7,965 nucleotides of DNA from UBA10133 sp964528565 (GTDB taxonomy: Bacteria; Patescibacteriota; Microgenomatia; UBA1400; MFAQ01). Under the pieces are notes generated by a model. That model searched no databases. It was not told where the DNA came from and was given only the letters and a program-made list of their open reading frames with translations. Made by a program: the position numbers and the translations under genes. The stretch spans positions 1-7,965 of the forward strand of contig CAZGSP010000004.1 in the NCBI GenBank assembly GCA_964528565.1, read 5' to 3'. Below are positions 1 to 5,594 of the stretch, in pieces; position 1 is the first letter of the stretch; the number at the start of each line of letters is the position of its first letter.

Positions 1-23
1 CTGCCTGCCGGCGGGCAGGCGGG
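1..23. repeat. G+C-rich palindrome at the window edge
   Basis: Bases 3-9 (GCCTGCC) pair perfectly with 14-20 (GGCAGGC) around the four-base loop GGCG. Bases 1-2 can extend the stem by one G-C and one wobble pair. No T-run follows on the plus strand, so it is not a typical intrinsic terminator in that direction. Very similar CCTGCC/GGCAGG palindromes recur in many Patescibacteria intergenic regions as far as I recall; only one copy is visible here, so calling it a dispersed repeat is inference. It could also be the end of a structure belonging to a gene outside the window. Confidence 0.55.
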
Positions 24-40
24 TTCTTCATGCCCAAAAC

Positions 41-69
41 TTGACATTTCCCCTCAGGCATGATATTAT
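41..69 (+). promoter_or_regulatory. Sigma-70-type promoter for the two small membrane-protein genes
   Basis: The -35 box TTGACA (41-46) is a perfect consensus. A spacer of exactly 17 bases leads to the -10 box TATTAT (64-69, five of six matches). A TG at 61-62 one base before the -10 makes it an extended -10 as well. Transcription should start near base 76, giving a leader of about 33 nt that contains the SD sequence of the first gene. It is the best promoter match in the window. Confidence 0.85.
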
Positions 70-108
70 ATAGGCTATCTAAGCCCATTCCCAACATAAG
101 GAGAATAT

Positions 109-273
109 ATGAACCTTAAGGTGACGATTGACGTCGTAGCGTTTCTGGCCCTAATCATACTGGCTGTTCTTGCCGTTTTTGGAGTTCAGAATGTTACCCT
201 TGCCATTGCACTTTCCGGCCTGTTCATTGGATGCAATATCTGGATTAATGGGGAAAAGATAGCTTCCAAATAA
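109..273 (+). CDS. Small hydrophobic membrane protein, 54 aa, unknown function
   Basis: I do not recognise this protein. The ATG at 109 follows AAGGAG (98-103) with 5 bases between, so the start is well supported. Residues about 8-26 form a hydrophobic segment rich in Val, Leu, Ile and Ala. A second one at about 29-46 is interrupted by Gly and Cys and followed by a short polar tail ending in Lys. Two membrane spans with a short turn at Gly25-Asn28 are the likeliest topology. It is the first gene of a two-gene unit: its TAA stop overlaps the SD sequence of the next gene, suggesting coordinated translation. A strong promoter lies just upstream, so expression may be high. No catalytic motif is visible. 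It could be a structural membrane peptide, a partner of the 40-aa product, or a toxin-like peptide; the sequence does not decide. Confidence 0.75.
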   Translation: MNLKVTIDVVAFLALIILAVLAVFGVQNVTLAIALSGLFIGCNIWINGEKIASK

Positions 274-285
274 GGAGAAATAGAC

Positions 286-408
286 ATGGATATATTGATA
301 GCTATTTTACTATTGTTCGTCTTGATCGTCCTCGTCTTAATCCTGGCACAACTCGTCAGGGGAAACAATACTCTTGATTGGATCAAGATTTACACCCAAC
401 GGAAATAG
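286..408 (+). CDS. Single-span membrane miniprotein, 40 aa, unknown function
   Basis: I do not recognise this protein. Translation from the ATG at 286 is supported by AAGGAG (272-277), which overlaps the TAA stop of the preceding gene; the spacing of 8 bases is acceptable. Residues about 3-24 are an almost uninterrupted run of Ile, Leu and Val, a clear transmembrane helix. The remaining 16 residues are polar and basic (Arg25, Lys35, Arg39, Lys40), so an N-out/C-in orientation is likely by the positive-inside rule. The gene ends 12 bases before a strong intrinsic terminator, completing a two-gene operon with the 54-aa protein. Regulators of membrane complexes and type I toxins share this architecture, but nothing here selects between such roles. 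It is close to the lower size limit for automatic gene callers and could easily be missed. Confidence 0.7.
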   Translation: MDILIAILLLFVLIVLVLILAQLVRGNNTLDWIKIYTQRK

Positions 409-420
409 TTTCTCTCCATC

Positions 421-449
421 AGACCCCGCCGCGAGGCGGGGTCTTTTTT
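421..449 (+). terminator. Strong intrinsic terminator of the small-protein operon
   Basis: A perfect 10-bp stem (421-430 AGACCCCGCC with 435-444) closes on the tetraloop GCGA, a GNRA-type loop. A run of six T (444-449) follows. The U-tract lies on the plus strand, so it ends the two-gene plus-strand unit. It sits next to the cysS stop codon at 452, so it may also limit convergent transcription, but no T-run follows the stem on the minus strand. Confidence 0.92.
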
Positions 450-451
450 GG

Positions 452-1891
452 CTAAACCTTCTCCACTTTCACTCCGTCGAAAAAGTCGGAAACCTTGTAG
501 CCCTTGTCCTCTATCTCCTTTCGGAGAGCATCGGACTCGGCCCACTGCTTCGACTTTCTCATCCCCTCTCTCCGGTTGACCATCTCCATTACCTCCGCCG
601 GAATATCGGCCGGCACTTCGTCCCTCTCGGACAGTTTTAGTCCGAAGACTTTATCAAAGTTTTCCACCAACCTTCTTTTTTCAAAAGAAGTCAAAGTATC
701 ATCCCCCAAAACGGCGCGGGCTACAGCCAAGGCCGCCGACATATTCAGATCGTCTTCCACCGCTTTGACAAACTCATCTCTAAAGAATGTTTCCTTGCCG
801 GACAGCTCCACTTCCGGCTTGGGTTCAAAGATATTTTTATCCTGACCTCCCTCAACTCTCAAGGCCAAAAACTCTTTCTTGAGTTTTTTATACGAGTTCG
901 ACACTCCTTCCATCCCCTCCCACGAAAAGTTCATTTGTTTGCGGTAGTGGGCGGACAAATAGTAGTAACGTAAGGCCATTGGCGAAAATCCCTTTTGGAC
1001 AACATCCGACACCTGATAAACATTTCCCAAACTCTTACTCATCTTTTTTCCGTCAACCGCCAGGAATAGGCTGTGGAACCAGTACTTCACAAAAGGCTTC
1101 TTCCCCGTAGCCGCTTCGCTCTGGGCAATTTCGTTTGGATGATGGATGGACAGATGGTCCTCGCCACCGGTATGGATATCAAATTGTTCCCCGAGATACT
1201 TCATGCTCATGGCGGAACACTCTATGTGCCACCCGGGGAATCCGTCTCCCCAAGGACTCTCCCAGTGCATCACATGATCGGAGAACTTGCCCACTCTTTT
1301 AAACCACAAGGCAAAGTCTGCCGGATGCTTTTTGCTCGTCTCGGTGACTACTTCGTCGCGGCCACCCACCAGTTTTTCGTCCAGAGATTGGCCAAATAAT
1401 TTTCCGTAATCGGGGAACTTGGAGACATCAAAGTACACCGCCTCGGGGGTGTCGTAACCGTATCCGTTTTCAATTATTTTTTTGATCAGCTCGATCTGCT
1501 CCGGAACATGATCCGTCGCCTTGCACTCAATGTCCGGACGGATGATGTTTAGTAGGTCCATCTCTTTCACAAAATACTTGGTATACATCTCCGCAACTTC
1601 CCAAACAGTCATACCGGACTTTTGGGCTCCCTTTTCCAGCTTGTCCTCACCCTCGTCCGCGTCCGACACCAGATGTCCCACATCGGTGATGTTCTGAACA
1701 TGAGTGACCTTAAACCCCTCAACTACTTCAAAAACCCTCTTCAAAATATCATCGTTGACATATTTCCGGCCATGTCCGATATGGGGATAATCGTAAACCG
1801 TCGGGCCGCAAGCATACATTCCAACTTCACCGGCCTTAATAGGCTTAAATTCCTCGATCTTCTTCGAAATACTATTAAACAATCTCAACAT
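452..1891 (-). CDS. cysS: Cysteinyl-tRNA synthetase
   Basis: This cytoplasmic class I aminoacyl-tRNA synthetase activates cysteine with ATP and loads it onto tRNA-Cys. At 479 aa it has about the usual bacterial length. The HIGH signature is intact at residues 37-40 (in DYPHIGHGRKYV). The KMSKS loop lies at 283-287 (GKKMSKSLGN). The four zinc ligands that recognise the cysteine thiol in the E. coli enzyme have counterparts with the same spacing: Cys28, Cys225, His250 and Glu254 (from WHIECS and HHPNE). The C-terminal part (about 365-479) is helical and charged, as expected for the DALR and anticodon-binding domains, ending with the family-typical REGMRKSKQWAESDALRKEI. The ATG at 1891 is preceded by no SD sequence; TAGAAT lies six bases upstream, so the mRNA may be leaderless. 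The gene diverges from the membrane-protein gene at 1938. All core residues are present, so it should be active. Confidence 0.98.
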   Translation of the reverse strand: MLRLFNSISKKIEEFKPIKAGEVGMYACGPTVYDYPHIGHGRKYVNDDILKRVFEVVEGFKVTHVQNITDVGHLVSDADEGEDKLEKGAQKSGMTVWEVAEMYTKYFVKEMDLLNIIRPDIECKATDHVPEQIELIKKIIENGYGYDTPEAVYFDVSKFPDYGKLFGQSLDEKLVGGRDEVVTETSKKHPADFALWFKRVGKFSDHVMHWESPWGDGFPGWHIECSAMSMKYLGEQFDIHTGGEDHLSIHHPNEIAQSEAATGKKPFVKYWFHSLFLAVDGKKMSKSLGNVYQVSDVVQKGFSPMALRYYYLSAHYRKQMNFSWEGMEGVSNSYKKLKKEFLALRVEGGQDKNIFEPKPEVELSGKETFFRDEFVKAVEDDLNMSAALAVARAVLGDDTLTSFEKRRLVENFDKVFGLKLSERDEVPADIPAEVMEMVNRREGMRKSKQWAESDALRKEIEDKGYKVSDFFDGVKVEKV

Positions 1892-1897
1892 AACTGT

Positions 1898-1903
1898 ATT
1901 CTA
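1898..1903 (-). promoter_or_regulatory. Putative -10 box of cysS (leaderless start)
   Basis: On the minus strand TAGAAT (five of six matches to TATAAT) lies six bases before the cysS ATG, which would place the transcription start at the A of the start codon. No convincing -35 box is found 16-18 bases upstream. The nearest SD-like stretch (AAAGAGG, 1913-1919 on the minus strand) is 21 bases from the ATG, too far to serve. The element overlaps the -35 box proposed for the divergent gene. Confidence 0.5.
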
Positions 1904-1929
1904 ACAAAAAAGCCTCTTTAAGATATACT
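1901..1929 (+). promoter_or_regulatory. Putative promoter of the membrane-protein gene (leaderless start)
   Basis: CTAACA (1901-1906, four of six matches to TTGACA) is separated by exactly 17 bases from TATACT (1924-1929, five of six matches to TATAAT). The -10 ends eight bases before the ATG at 1938, so transcription should begin at or within a base or two of the start codon. There is no SD sequence, consistent with a leaderless mRNA. Confidence 0.6.
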
Positions 1930-1937
1930 CAGACACA

Positions 1938-3461
1938 ATGAAACGCTGGCCGGTAATTATCTGTCTTTCGCTCCTTTCTATTCTATTTGTCTACCCTTCG
2001 GCCTTTATTTACCCCAACGACACACTACCCGACAACAACGACGATCGCCTGATCGCCTATATCATTGGTCAAGTCCAACAAAACCTTATCAATTACCGGC
2101 CACTGTATTACGGAACCTTTTTTGCTCCGGAAAAGAACACCCTTACCTACTCCGACCCCTTCATAACCTCGGCCGTTATTACCTTACCCTTTCGTGCCGT
2201 TACCAACTCTCCTATTCAAATTTTTAATATCGCCTATGTTCTTGGATTTTTACTTACCATTCTCAGTTGTTTTATCTTATTTGGCTACCTTTTCCGCAAC
2301 GATTGGATTTCTGCTCTGGCCACAATTTTGTTTAATTTTTCCGGTTTTCATTTGGCCTATTATCCTCACACGCAATTGTTTTTTCTTTGGCCGCTTCTTC
2401 TTTCTCTTTACTTTTTCTTGCGCTATCTCCGCGAAGACCGACCTCTTTTTCTGACCCTATTTTTTTTTACCACCACCTTACAAATGGCGGAGAGTCTTTT
2501 CCCTGTTTACTTGTTATTTTTTGCCACCTCCATTATTTATCTTTCCGGGTTCCCCACCAAGTCAAAATTTATCTCGGATGTTAAACATGTTCTTCCGCGC
2601 CTAATTCCCTTTCTCTTTGTATGGGCCTTTCTTCTTTTTCCCTACCTTCAGCTTCGACTTACCTTTCCCGAAGCCTTCCGTTCCATTCGTGATACTGCCA
2701 ATTTTTCTTTAAGTGTCGACCAGATCTTTACCTTTTTCCATAGTTGGACAGTAATTATTTTACTGATATTTGCTTTTTTGAGTTTTTCCGTCATGTCAAC
2801 GCAGGCCAGATCTTCCAAAATCTTCCCTACTCTTTCCTGGAAGATAATATTTTTCTTCTCTCTTGTGATGTCTCTCGGCCCGGTCCTCAAGGTATTTGGT
2901 AAAACCTTTAAAATCTTCTCTCTTCCCATTCCCCTACCTTATACCGCTTTTTACTATTTATTTCCCGGATTTACGGGCTTCCGTACTCCCGGCCGCTTTA
3001 TCGTGCTTGCCCTTTTGGCCTCGGTAATTTTAATCGGATACGCTCTTATTCCTATTGTTTCTGGATTAAAAACCGGAACCAAGATCGTTTTTCTATTTCT
3101 TATTTCCTCTTTTCTTTTCCTTGAAGCCGATTTGCCTCTCAAAGCCTTTCCGGTCAACATTAATATGCACCCTGTCTATCGGCAGGTAAAAGCTCTTCCC
3201 GAAAACGCCATTATTCTCGAGTTGCCTATTAAACTTTGGGCTGGACCGAACCATGAAATAGAGTCCATCCGTTCTTTGTATTCCCTGGAACATCATCACC
3301 GTCGCTTTAATGGCTTTTCCGGCTTTGCCAGCAACACATGGATCGACTTAGTTATCCGTATTCAACAAAACGGTCTCGATCAAGATAACCTTACCCGTCT
3401 CCACTTACTCGGAATCACACATGTAATTCAAAACAACATCCTTTCACCTCTCCCCGATTAG
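1938..3461 (+). CDS. Multi-spanning membrane protein, putative GT-C/YfhO-like glycosyltransferase
   Basis: This 507-aa protein has about 11-13 hydrophobic segments between residues 6 and 397, then a soluble tail (about 398-507). After the first span comes a long loop rich in acidic residues (Asp28, Asp32, Asp35, Asp36, in NDTLPDNNDDRLIAY). Acidic residues in this loop are the usual metal/catalytic site of GT-C lipid-phosphosugar transferases. The pattern FFAPEKNTLTYSDPF (61-75), the segment GFHLAYYPH (136-144) and PGFTGFRTPGRF (343-354) match, from memory, a widespread family of uncharacterised bacterial membrane proteins related to YfhO. The tail (ILELP at 426-430, FNGFSGF at 457-463, LLGITHVI at 490-497) also fits that family. 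It ends shortly after the last motif, where relatives often continue, so a mild C-terminal shortening is possible. A role in adding sugars to cell-surface polymers is inference; no sugar-pathway genes are nearby. The gene has no SD sequence and is T-rich, largely from Phe and Leu codons. Confidence 0.85.
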   Translation: MKRWPVIICLSLLSILFVYPSAFIYPNDTLPDNNDDRLIAYIIGQVQQNLINYRPLYYGTFFAPEKNTLTYSDPFITSAVITLPFRAVTNSPIQIFNIAYVLGFLLTILSCFILFGYLFRNDWISALATILFNFSGFHLAYYPHTQLFFLWPLLLSLYFFLRYLREDRPLFLTLFFFTTTLQMAESLFPVYLLFFATSIIYLSGFPTKSKFISDVKHVLPRLIPFLFVWAFLLFPYLQLRLTFPEAFRSIRDTANFSLSVDQIFTFFHSWTVIILLIFAFLSFSVMSTQARSSKIFPTLSWKIIFFFSLVMSLGPVLKVFGKTFKIFSLPIPLPYTAFYYLFPGFTGFRTPGRFIVLALLASVILIGYALIPIVSGLKTGTKIVFLFLISSFLFLEADLPLKAFPVNINMHPVYRQVKALPENAIILELPIKLWAGPNHEIESIRSLYSLEHHHRRFNGFSGFASNTWIDLVIRIQQNGLDQDNLTRLHLLGITHVIQNNILSPLPD

Positions 3462-3485
3462 CGGTGGCTATTCTCACATCCATAG

Positions 3486-3511
3486 AAAAAACCGGCCATA
3501 AAGACCGGTTT
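3486..3511 (-). terminator. Intrinsic terminator after the zinc-ribbon gene
   Basis: Bases 3489-3495 (AAACCGG) pair with 3505-3511 (CCGGTTT) around a nine-base loop. On the minus strand the stem is followed by T residues from 3491 down to 3486, giving a proper U-tract. It begins six bases past the stop codon of the gene ending at 3517. On the plus strand the stem is followed only by TAAAAAC-type sequence, so any termination of the membrane-protein transcript (stop at 3461) would be weaker. Confidence 0.8.
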
Positions 3512-3516
3512 AAAAA

Positions 3517-3777
3517 CTACTTTTGACGTTTGCCGTCTCTTAAATATCTATCCATAACAATATCCCGGTCTCTCACAGGCAGTCTGGTTTCTTTTTTGCA
3601 CTGAGGGCAAGTCACCACCGGTAGCTGACGGACGTAAAGTCGGCGGCCGCCTACATTAACCGGTTCTACCCGGAGATCTAAATCCCGGGGGTGTTCGATT
3701 ATAAGAGGTTTCTTACAGTGGGAACACATCAGGTAATACGGGAATAGACTGATATCACTCACAACCCTTACTGCCAT
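3517..3777 (-). CDS. Small zinc-ribbon protein, 86 aa, unknown function
   Basis: I do not recognise the family. Two CxxC knuckles, Cys18-Ser-His-Cys21 and Cys57-Pro-Gln-Cys60, are separated by 35 residues, the layout of a zinc ribbon of the rubredoxin-like or nucleic-acid-binding type. The stretch between them contains alternating hydrophobic and charged residues typical of short beta strands. The C-terminus is strongly basic (RDRDIVMDRYLRDGKRQK), consistent with contact to nucleic acid, though this is only inference. The ATG at 3777 has an excellent SD sequence (AAGGAGG, complement of 3782-3788) with four bases between. The gene lies 27 bases behind the 159-aa gene on the same strand and is followed by a terminator, so the two probably form one transcript. 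No enzymatic motif is visible. Confidence 0.85.
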   Translation of the reverse strand: MAVRVVSDISLFPYYLMCSHCKKPLIIEHPRDLDLRVEPVNVGGRRLYVRQLPVVTCPQCKKETRLPVRDRDIVMDRYLRDGKRQK

Positions 3778-3804
3778 TTTTCCTCCTTAGATTTTCCAAA
3801 AAAA

Positions 3805-4284
3805 TTAAAATTCACGGAGATCGGCCACCATCTGGCTGACGCGGCCTAGATGTTCCAGTGTCAACCGGAGCGACTTGTCTTTATAGGGGGTAGCACTTTT
3901 GAAGGCTTCCAGAAGCTCCAATGCATACCGGAATCCCATGCGGATGCCTTTGGCGTAACTTTCAATCGAATATTTGGCGTTTCGGTATTCGAGTCCCATG
4001 AACATATCGGCCGTATAGAATATCTCCGCCGGCATGAATACATTTGCCGCACCCAAAATATCCACGGACCTAATGCTGGGATCTGCTAAAATTTTCAGGG
4101 AACAAAGTGAAGCGCCATCCGTGATCGTTCCGCCGGCTTCTGCCCTGGCTTTTCCCAAATTCAGGCCGGTAAGAACTCCGTAGAGCATACCGTTTATTTC
4201 CGCCGGATGTTTGCGCTCTTTCCGAAGCTCAATGATCGCCATCTGAATTTTCACCACCAAGTCATAGATCTCCAAAGAAGCCAT
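3805..4284 (-). CDS. Conserved-looking hypothetical protein, 159 aa
   Basis: I do not recognise this protein. It has no signal peptide and no clear transmembrane span, so it is probably cytoplasmic. The sequence looks mainly helical: residues about 1-24 form an amphipathic helix with a basic end (ELRKERKHP), and about 108-157 form a further helical region. The middle (about 40-100) is richer in Gly, Ala and small hydrophobic residues, for example GTITDGASLCSLKILADPS. No metal-binding or nucleotide-binding motif is visible. The ATG at 4284 follows GGAGG (complement of 4289-4293) with four bases between. A putative extended -10 promoter lies about 55 bases upstream of the ATG. It is the first gene of a probable two-gene unit with the zinc-ribbon protein, which suggests a shared task of unknown kind. 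Confidence 0.85.
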   Translation of the reverse strand: MASLEIYDLVVKIQMAIIELRKERKHPAEINGMLYGVLTGLNLGKARAEAGGTITDGASLCSLKILADPSIRSVDILGAANVFMPAEIFYTADMFMGLEYRNAKYSIESYAKGIRMGFRYALELLEAFKSATPYKDKSLRLTLEHLGRVSQMVADLREF

Positions 4285-4337
4285 TTTTCCTCCAGAAATG
4301 TTTCAAAGAATGATTGGCTAGGAAAACCAATTGAAGT

Positions 4338-4346
4338 ATTTTACCA
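4338..4346 (-). promoter_or_regulatory. Putative extended -10 promoter of the 159-aa/zinc-ribbon unit
   Basis: The minus strand reads TGGTAAAAT, that is, a TGn extension followed by TAAAAT (five of six matches). No good -35 box is present 17 bases upstream, which is common for extended -10 promoters. Transcription would start near 4331 and leave a leader of about 47 nt that includes the SD sequence. The element lies in the 78-bp gap behind the coiled-coil gene. Confidence 0.5.
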
Positions 4347-4362
4347 CTTTCCCATAAAAGGC

Positions 4363-4815
4363 TTACTCCTTCTGCTTCGCCGTTTCTCCATGCGCCCCGG
4401 CACCTACTTTCCTCAACAAACCCTGAACGAAGTTCTCCTTCTTTTGTTTTTCGCCGGCGTCTTTTTGAACCTTTTCTTGTTCCTGCTGATCTTTTTCCCG
4501 GGCAATCTGAGCATCCAACTGACTCTTCCTCTGGCGGTACTGCTCCAGTTCATTCAAAACCTGATCGTATCTTTGTTTCTCCTTTTGTTTTTTAACCGCT
4601 TCCTCCTGACTTTTTTGGGCCTGGCTCGGTTCCTGTGCTTTGTCCGCCTGTGTTGCGCCCACGCCGCTTGGCGCCCCCGTTAGCTGCTCTATGGTACCCT
4701 CCGCCAACTGTTTCCCCGCATCCGTGGCGGACTTAACCGTGCTTTTTCCAAGCTCAAATAAATTGTCGGCCACTTGCTGACCGATACCTCCCAGTGGTGC
4801 GGGCATTACCTTCAT
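4363..4815 (-). CDS. Charged low-complexity coiled-coil protein, 150 aa, unknown function
   Basis: I do not recognise a functional family. Residues 1-50 contain a Gly/Ala-containing, possibly amphipathic segment (PLGGIGQQVADNLFELGKS). Residues about 51-72 are a Pro/Gly/Gln-rich linker. Residues about 60-128 are dominated by Gln, Lys, Glu and Asp with heptad-like spacing, a probable coiled coil. A short basic C-terminal piece (FVQGLLRKVGAGAHGETAKQ) follows. There is no signal peptide. The start is uncertain: the ATG at 4815 lacks an SD sequence. The second ATG, at 4806 (residue 4), lies seven bases behind TGGTTAAAT, an extended -10-like element, and may be the true, leaderless start giving 147 aa. 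The gene begins only eight bases behind the U-tract of the terminator of the upstream unit, so it needs its own promoter or readthrough. A structural or scaffold role is speculation. Confidence 0.75.
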   Translation of the reverse strand: MKVMPAPLGGIGQQVADNLFELGKSTVKSATDAGKQLAEGTIEQLTGAPSGVGATQADKAQEPSQAQKSQEEAVKKQKEKQRYDQVLNELEQYRQRKSQLDAQIAREKDQQEQEKVQKDAGEKQKKENFVQGLLRKVGAGAHGETAKQKE

Positions 4816-4823
4816 TTAACCAC

Positions 4824-4849
4824 AAAAATGCCCCACCAAACGGCGGGGC
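4824..4849 (-). terminator. Intrinsic terminator of the 149-aa/68-aa unit
   Basis: On the minus strand GCCCCGCC (4849-4842) pairs with GGTGGGGC (4837-4830), eight pairs including one G-U wobble, around the loop GTTT. A T-run from 4828 to 4824 follows after one A. On the plus strand the wobble becomes an A-G mismatch, so the structure is oriented to stop minus-strand transcription. It starts seven bases past the stop codon of the gene ending at 4856. Confidence 0.8.
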
Positions 4850-4855
4850 GGTATC

Positions 4856-5062
4856 CTAATCTATACCCTTTAACCCAAGACTATCCAAGAACTTGTCAAT
4901 GGCCTGGTCAATATTTTCATCTTCCGGGCCGACGGAGTAAACCAAACCATTGATTCGTCCATAAATTATTTTCCCGTCGAGCCTTGCTTTCTTGGCCATC
5001 CAGGCAAAAAACTCTCCCACCGACTCATTTGGCGATTTGTCATGAACTTCATCTGGGGACAT
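4856..5062 (-). CDS. Small acidic hypothetical protein, 68 aa
   Basis: I do not recognise this protein. It is soluble-looking and acidic at both ends (MSPDEVHDKSPNE and the tail GPEDENIDQAIDKFLDSLGL). A short central segment with aromatic and basic residues (EFFAWMAKKARLDGKIIYGR) is followed by a hydrophobic strand (LVYSV). The shape suggests a helix, a beta hairpin and a C-terminal helix, but no known domain is evident. The ATG at 5062 has the SD sequence AAGGAG (complement of 5068-5073) with five bases between. It lies 16 bases behind the 149-aa gene on the same strand, and a terminator follows its stop codon, so it is the last gene of a two-gene operon. It could be a partner of the 149-aa protein. 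Confidence 0.8.
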   Translation of the reverse strand: MSPDEVHDKSPNESVGEFFAWMAKKARLDGKIIYGRINGLVYSVGPEDENIDQAIDKFLDSLGLKGID

Positions 5063-5078
5063 CTTTTCTCCTTGTCTT

Positions 5079-5528
5079 CTAGTTGGCTTTGACCAAACGG
5101 TAAAGGAACTCCGACAAACGGTTTATGGCAGTTAGGCGGCCGGAAAAGCTTATCCGGCTTTGCGAGTAAGAATTTTGCGAAAACAGAGTTTCCTCCCTAC
5201 CGGCGGACGTATTAACATCGAAAATCCCTGTCCAATCAATACTAAGTGGCCGCACCGAACTTACGGAGAATACCACTGCGTTTAACGATTCAAAGAACAC
5301 CAATACGCTTACTCCGCCGGCCAGATTGATCCGATACACAGGCTCCGGATGATCGTCGACCATCCCCTCCCCGACGATAAAGAAGCTCTCATCGAAGTTT
5401 GATCCTTGTAAATAAAATCTACAAGCACCATAGAGCGCATAAAAGTGAATTCCGGCCGGAATATTGTTACTGGCTTCCCCTTGAATCCCAAACCACTCGG
5501 TATAGGGAATTTTTGGGAAAAAGTTCAT
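5079..5528 (-). CDS. Hypothetical protein, 149 aa, probably beta-rich
   Basis: I do not recognise this protein. It contains many alternating hydrophobic and polar stretches (for example VYRINLAGGVSVLVFFESLNAVVFSV, residues about 63-90), suggesting a beta-sheet fold, and ends with a probable helix (INRLSEFLYRLVKAN). There is no signal peptide and no continuous transmembrane span, so a cytoplasmic protein is likely. The start was chosen at the ATG at 5528 because AAGGAGG (complement of 5534-5540) sits five bases before it; an in-frame TTG at 5543 lies upstream of that SD sequence and is not credible. A promoter with a perfect -10 box precedes the gene by about 40 bases, making it the first gene of a unit with the 68-aa protein. 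No catalytic motif is visible. Confidence 0.82.
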   Translation of the reverse strand: MNFFPKIPYTEWFGIQGEASNNIPAGIHFYALYGACRFYLQGSNFDESFFIVGEGMVDDHPEPVYRINLAGGVSVLVFFESLNAVVFSVSSVRPLSIDWTGIFDVNTSAGREETLFSQNSYSQSRISFSGRLTAINRLSEFLYRLVKAN

Positions 5529-5533
5529 CCTCA

Positions 5534-5540
5534 CCTCCTT
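5534..5540 (-). promoter_or_regulatory. Shine-Dalgarno sequence that fixes the start of the 149-aa gene
   Basis: The minus strand reads AAGGAGG, extended to AAGGAGGTGA, a near-complete match to the anti-SD end of 16S rRNA. The spacing of five bases to the ATG at 5528 is good. It lies downstream of the alternative in-frame TTG at 5543 and therefore excludes it. It is the strongest SD sequence in the window. Confidence 0.9.
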
Positions 5541-5568
5541 CAATTTTCAAAGTGACTGTCTTTTGGGT

Positions 5569-5577
5569 ATTATACCA
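5569..5577 (-). promoter_or_regulatory. Extended -10 promoter of the 149-aa/68-aa unit
   Basis: The minus strand reads TGGTATAAT: a perfect TATAAT (5574-5569) with a TGn extension. The -35 region 15-18 bases upstream is poor. Transcription should start near 5562, leaving a leader of about 34 nt that carries the SD sequence. The element lies in the 66-bp gap behind recR, separating this unit from the dnaX-ybaB-recR cluster. Confidence 0.75.
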
Positions 5578-5594
5578 GTCCTCTCAAGCCCAAC

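Noticed and set aside
1073..1399. 108-aa plus-strand open frame
   Set aside because: It is antisense to the catalytic core of cysS (zinc-site and KMSKS region) with no start signal.
4313..4331. Small ATTGG/CCAAT inverted repeat in the leader of the 159-aa gene
   Set aside because: Five base pairs with a nine-base loop is within chance expectation and resembles no known riboswitch.
4207..4683. 158-aa plus-strand open frame with hydrophobic content
   Set aside because: It lies antisense to the 159-aa and 150-aa genes; its Leu/Phe-rich look is the complement of Lys/Glu/Gln codons of the coiled coil, and it has no SD sequence.
5529..5543. TTG upstream start for the 149-aa gene
   Set aside because: The strong SD sequence at 5534-5540 lies downstream of this TTG and is ideally placed for the ATG at 5528.
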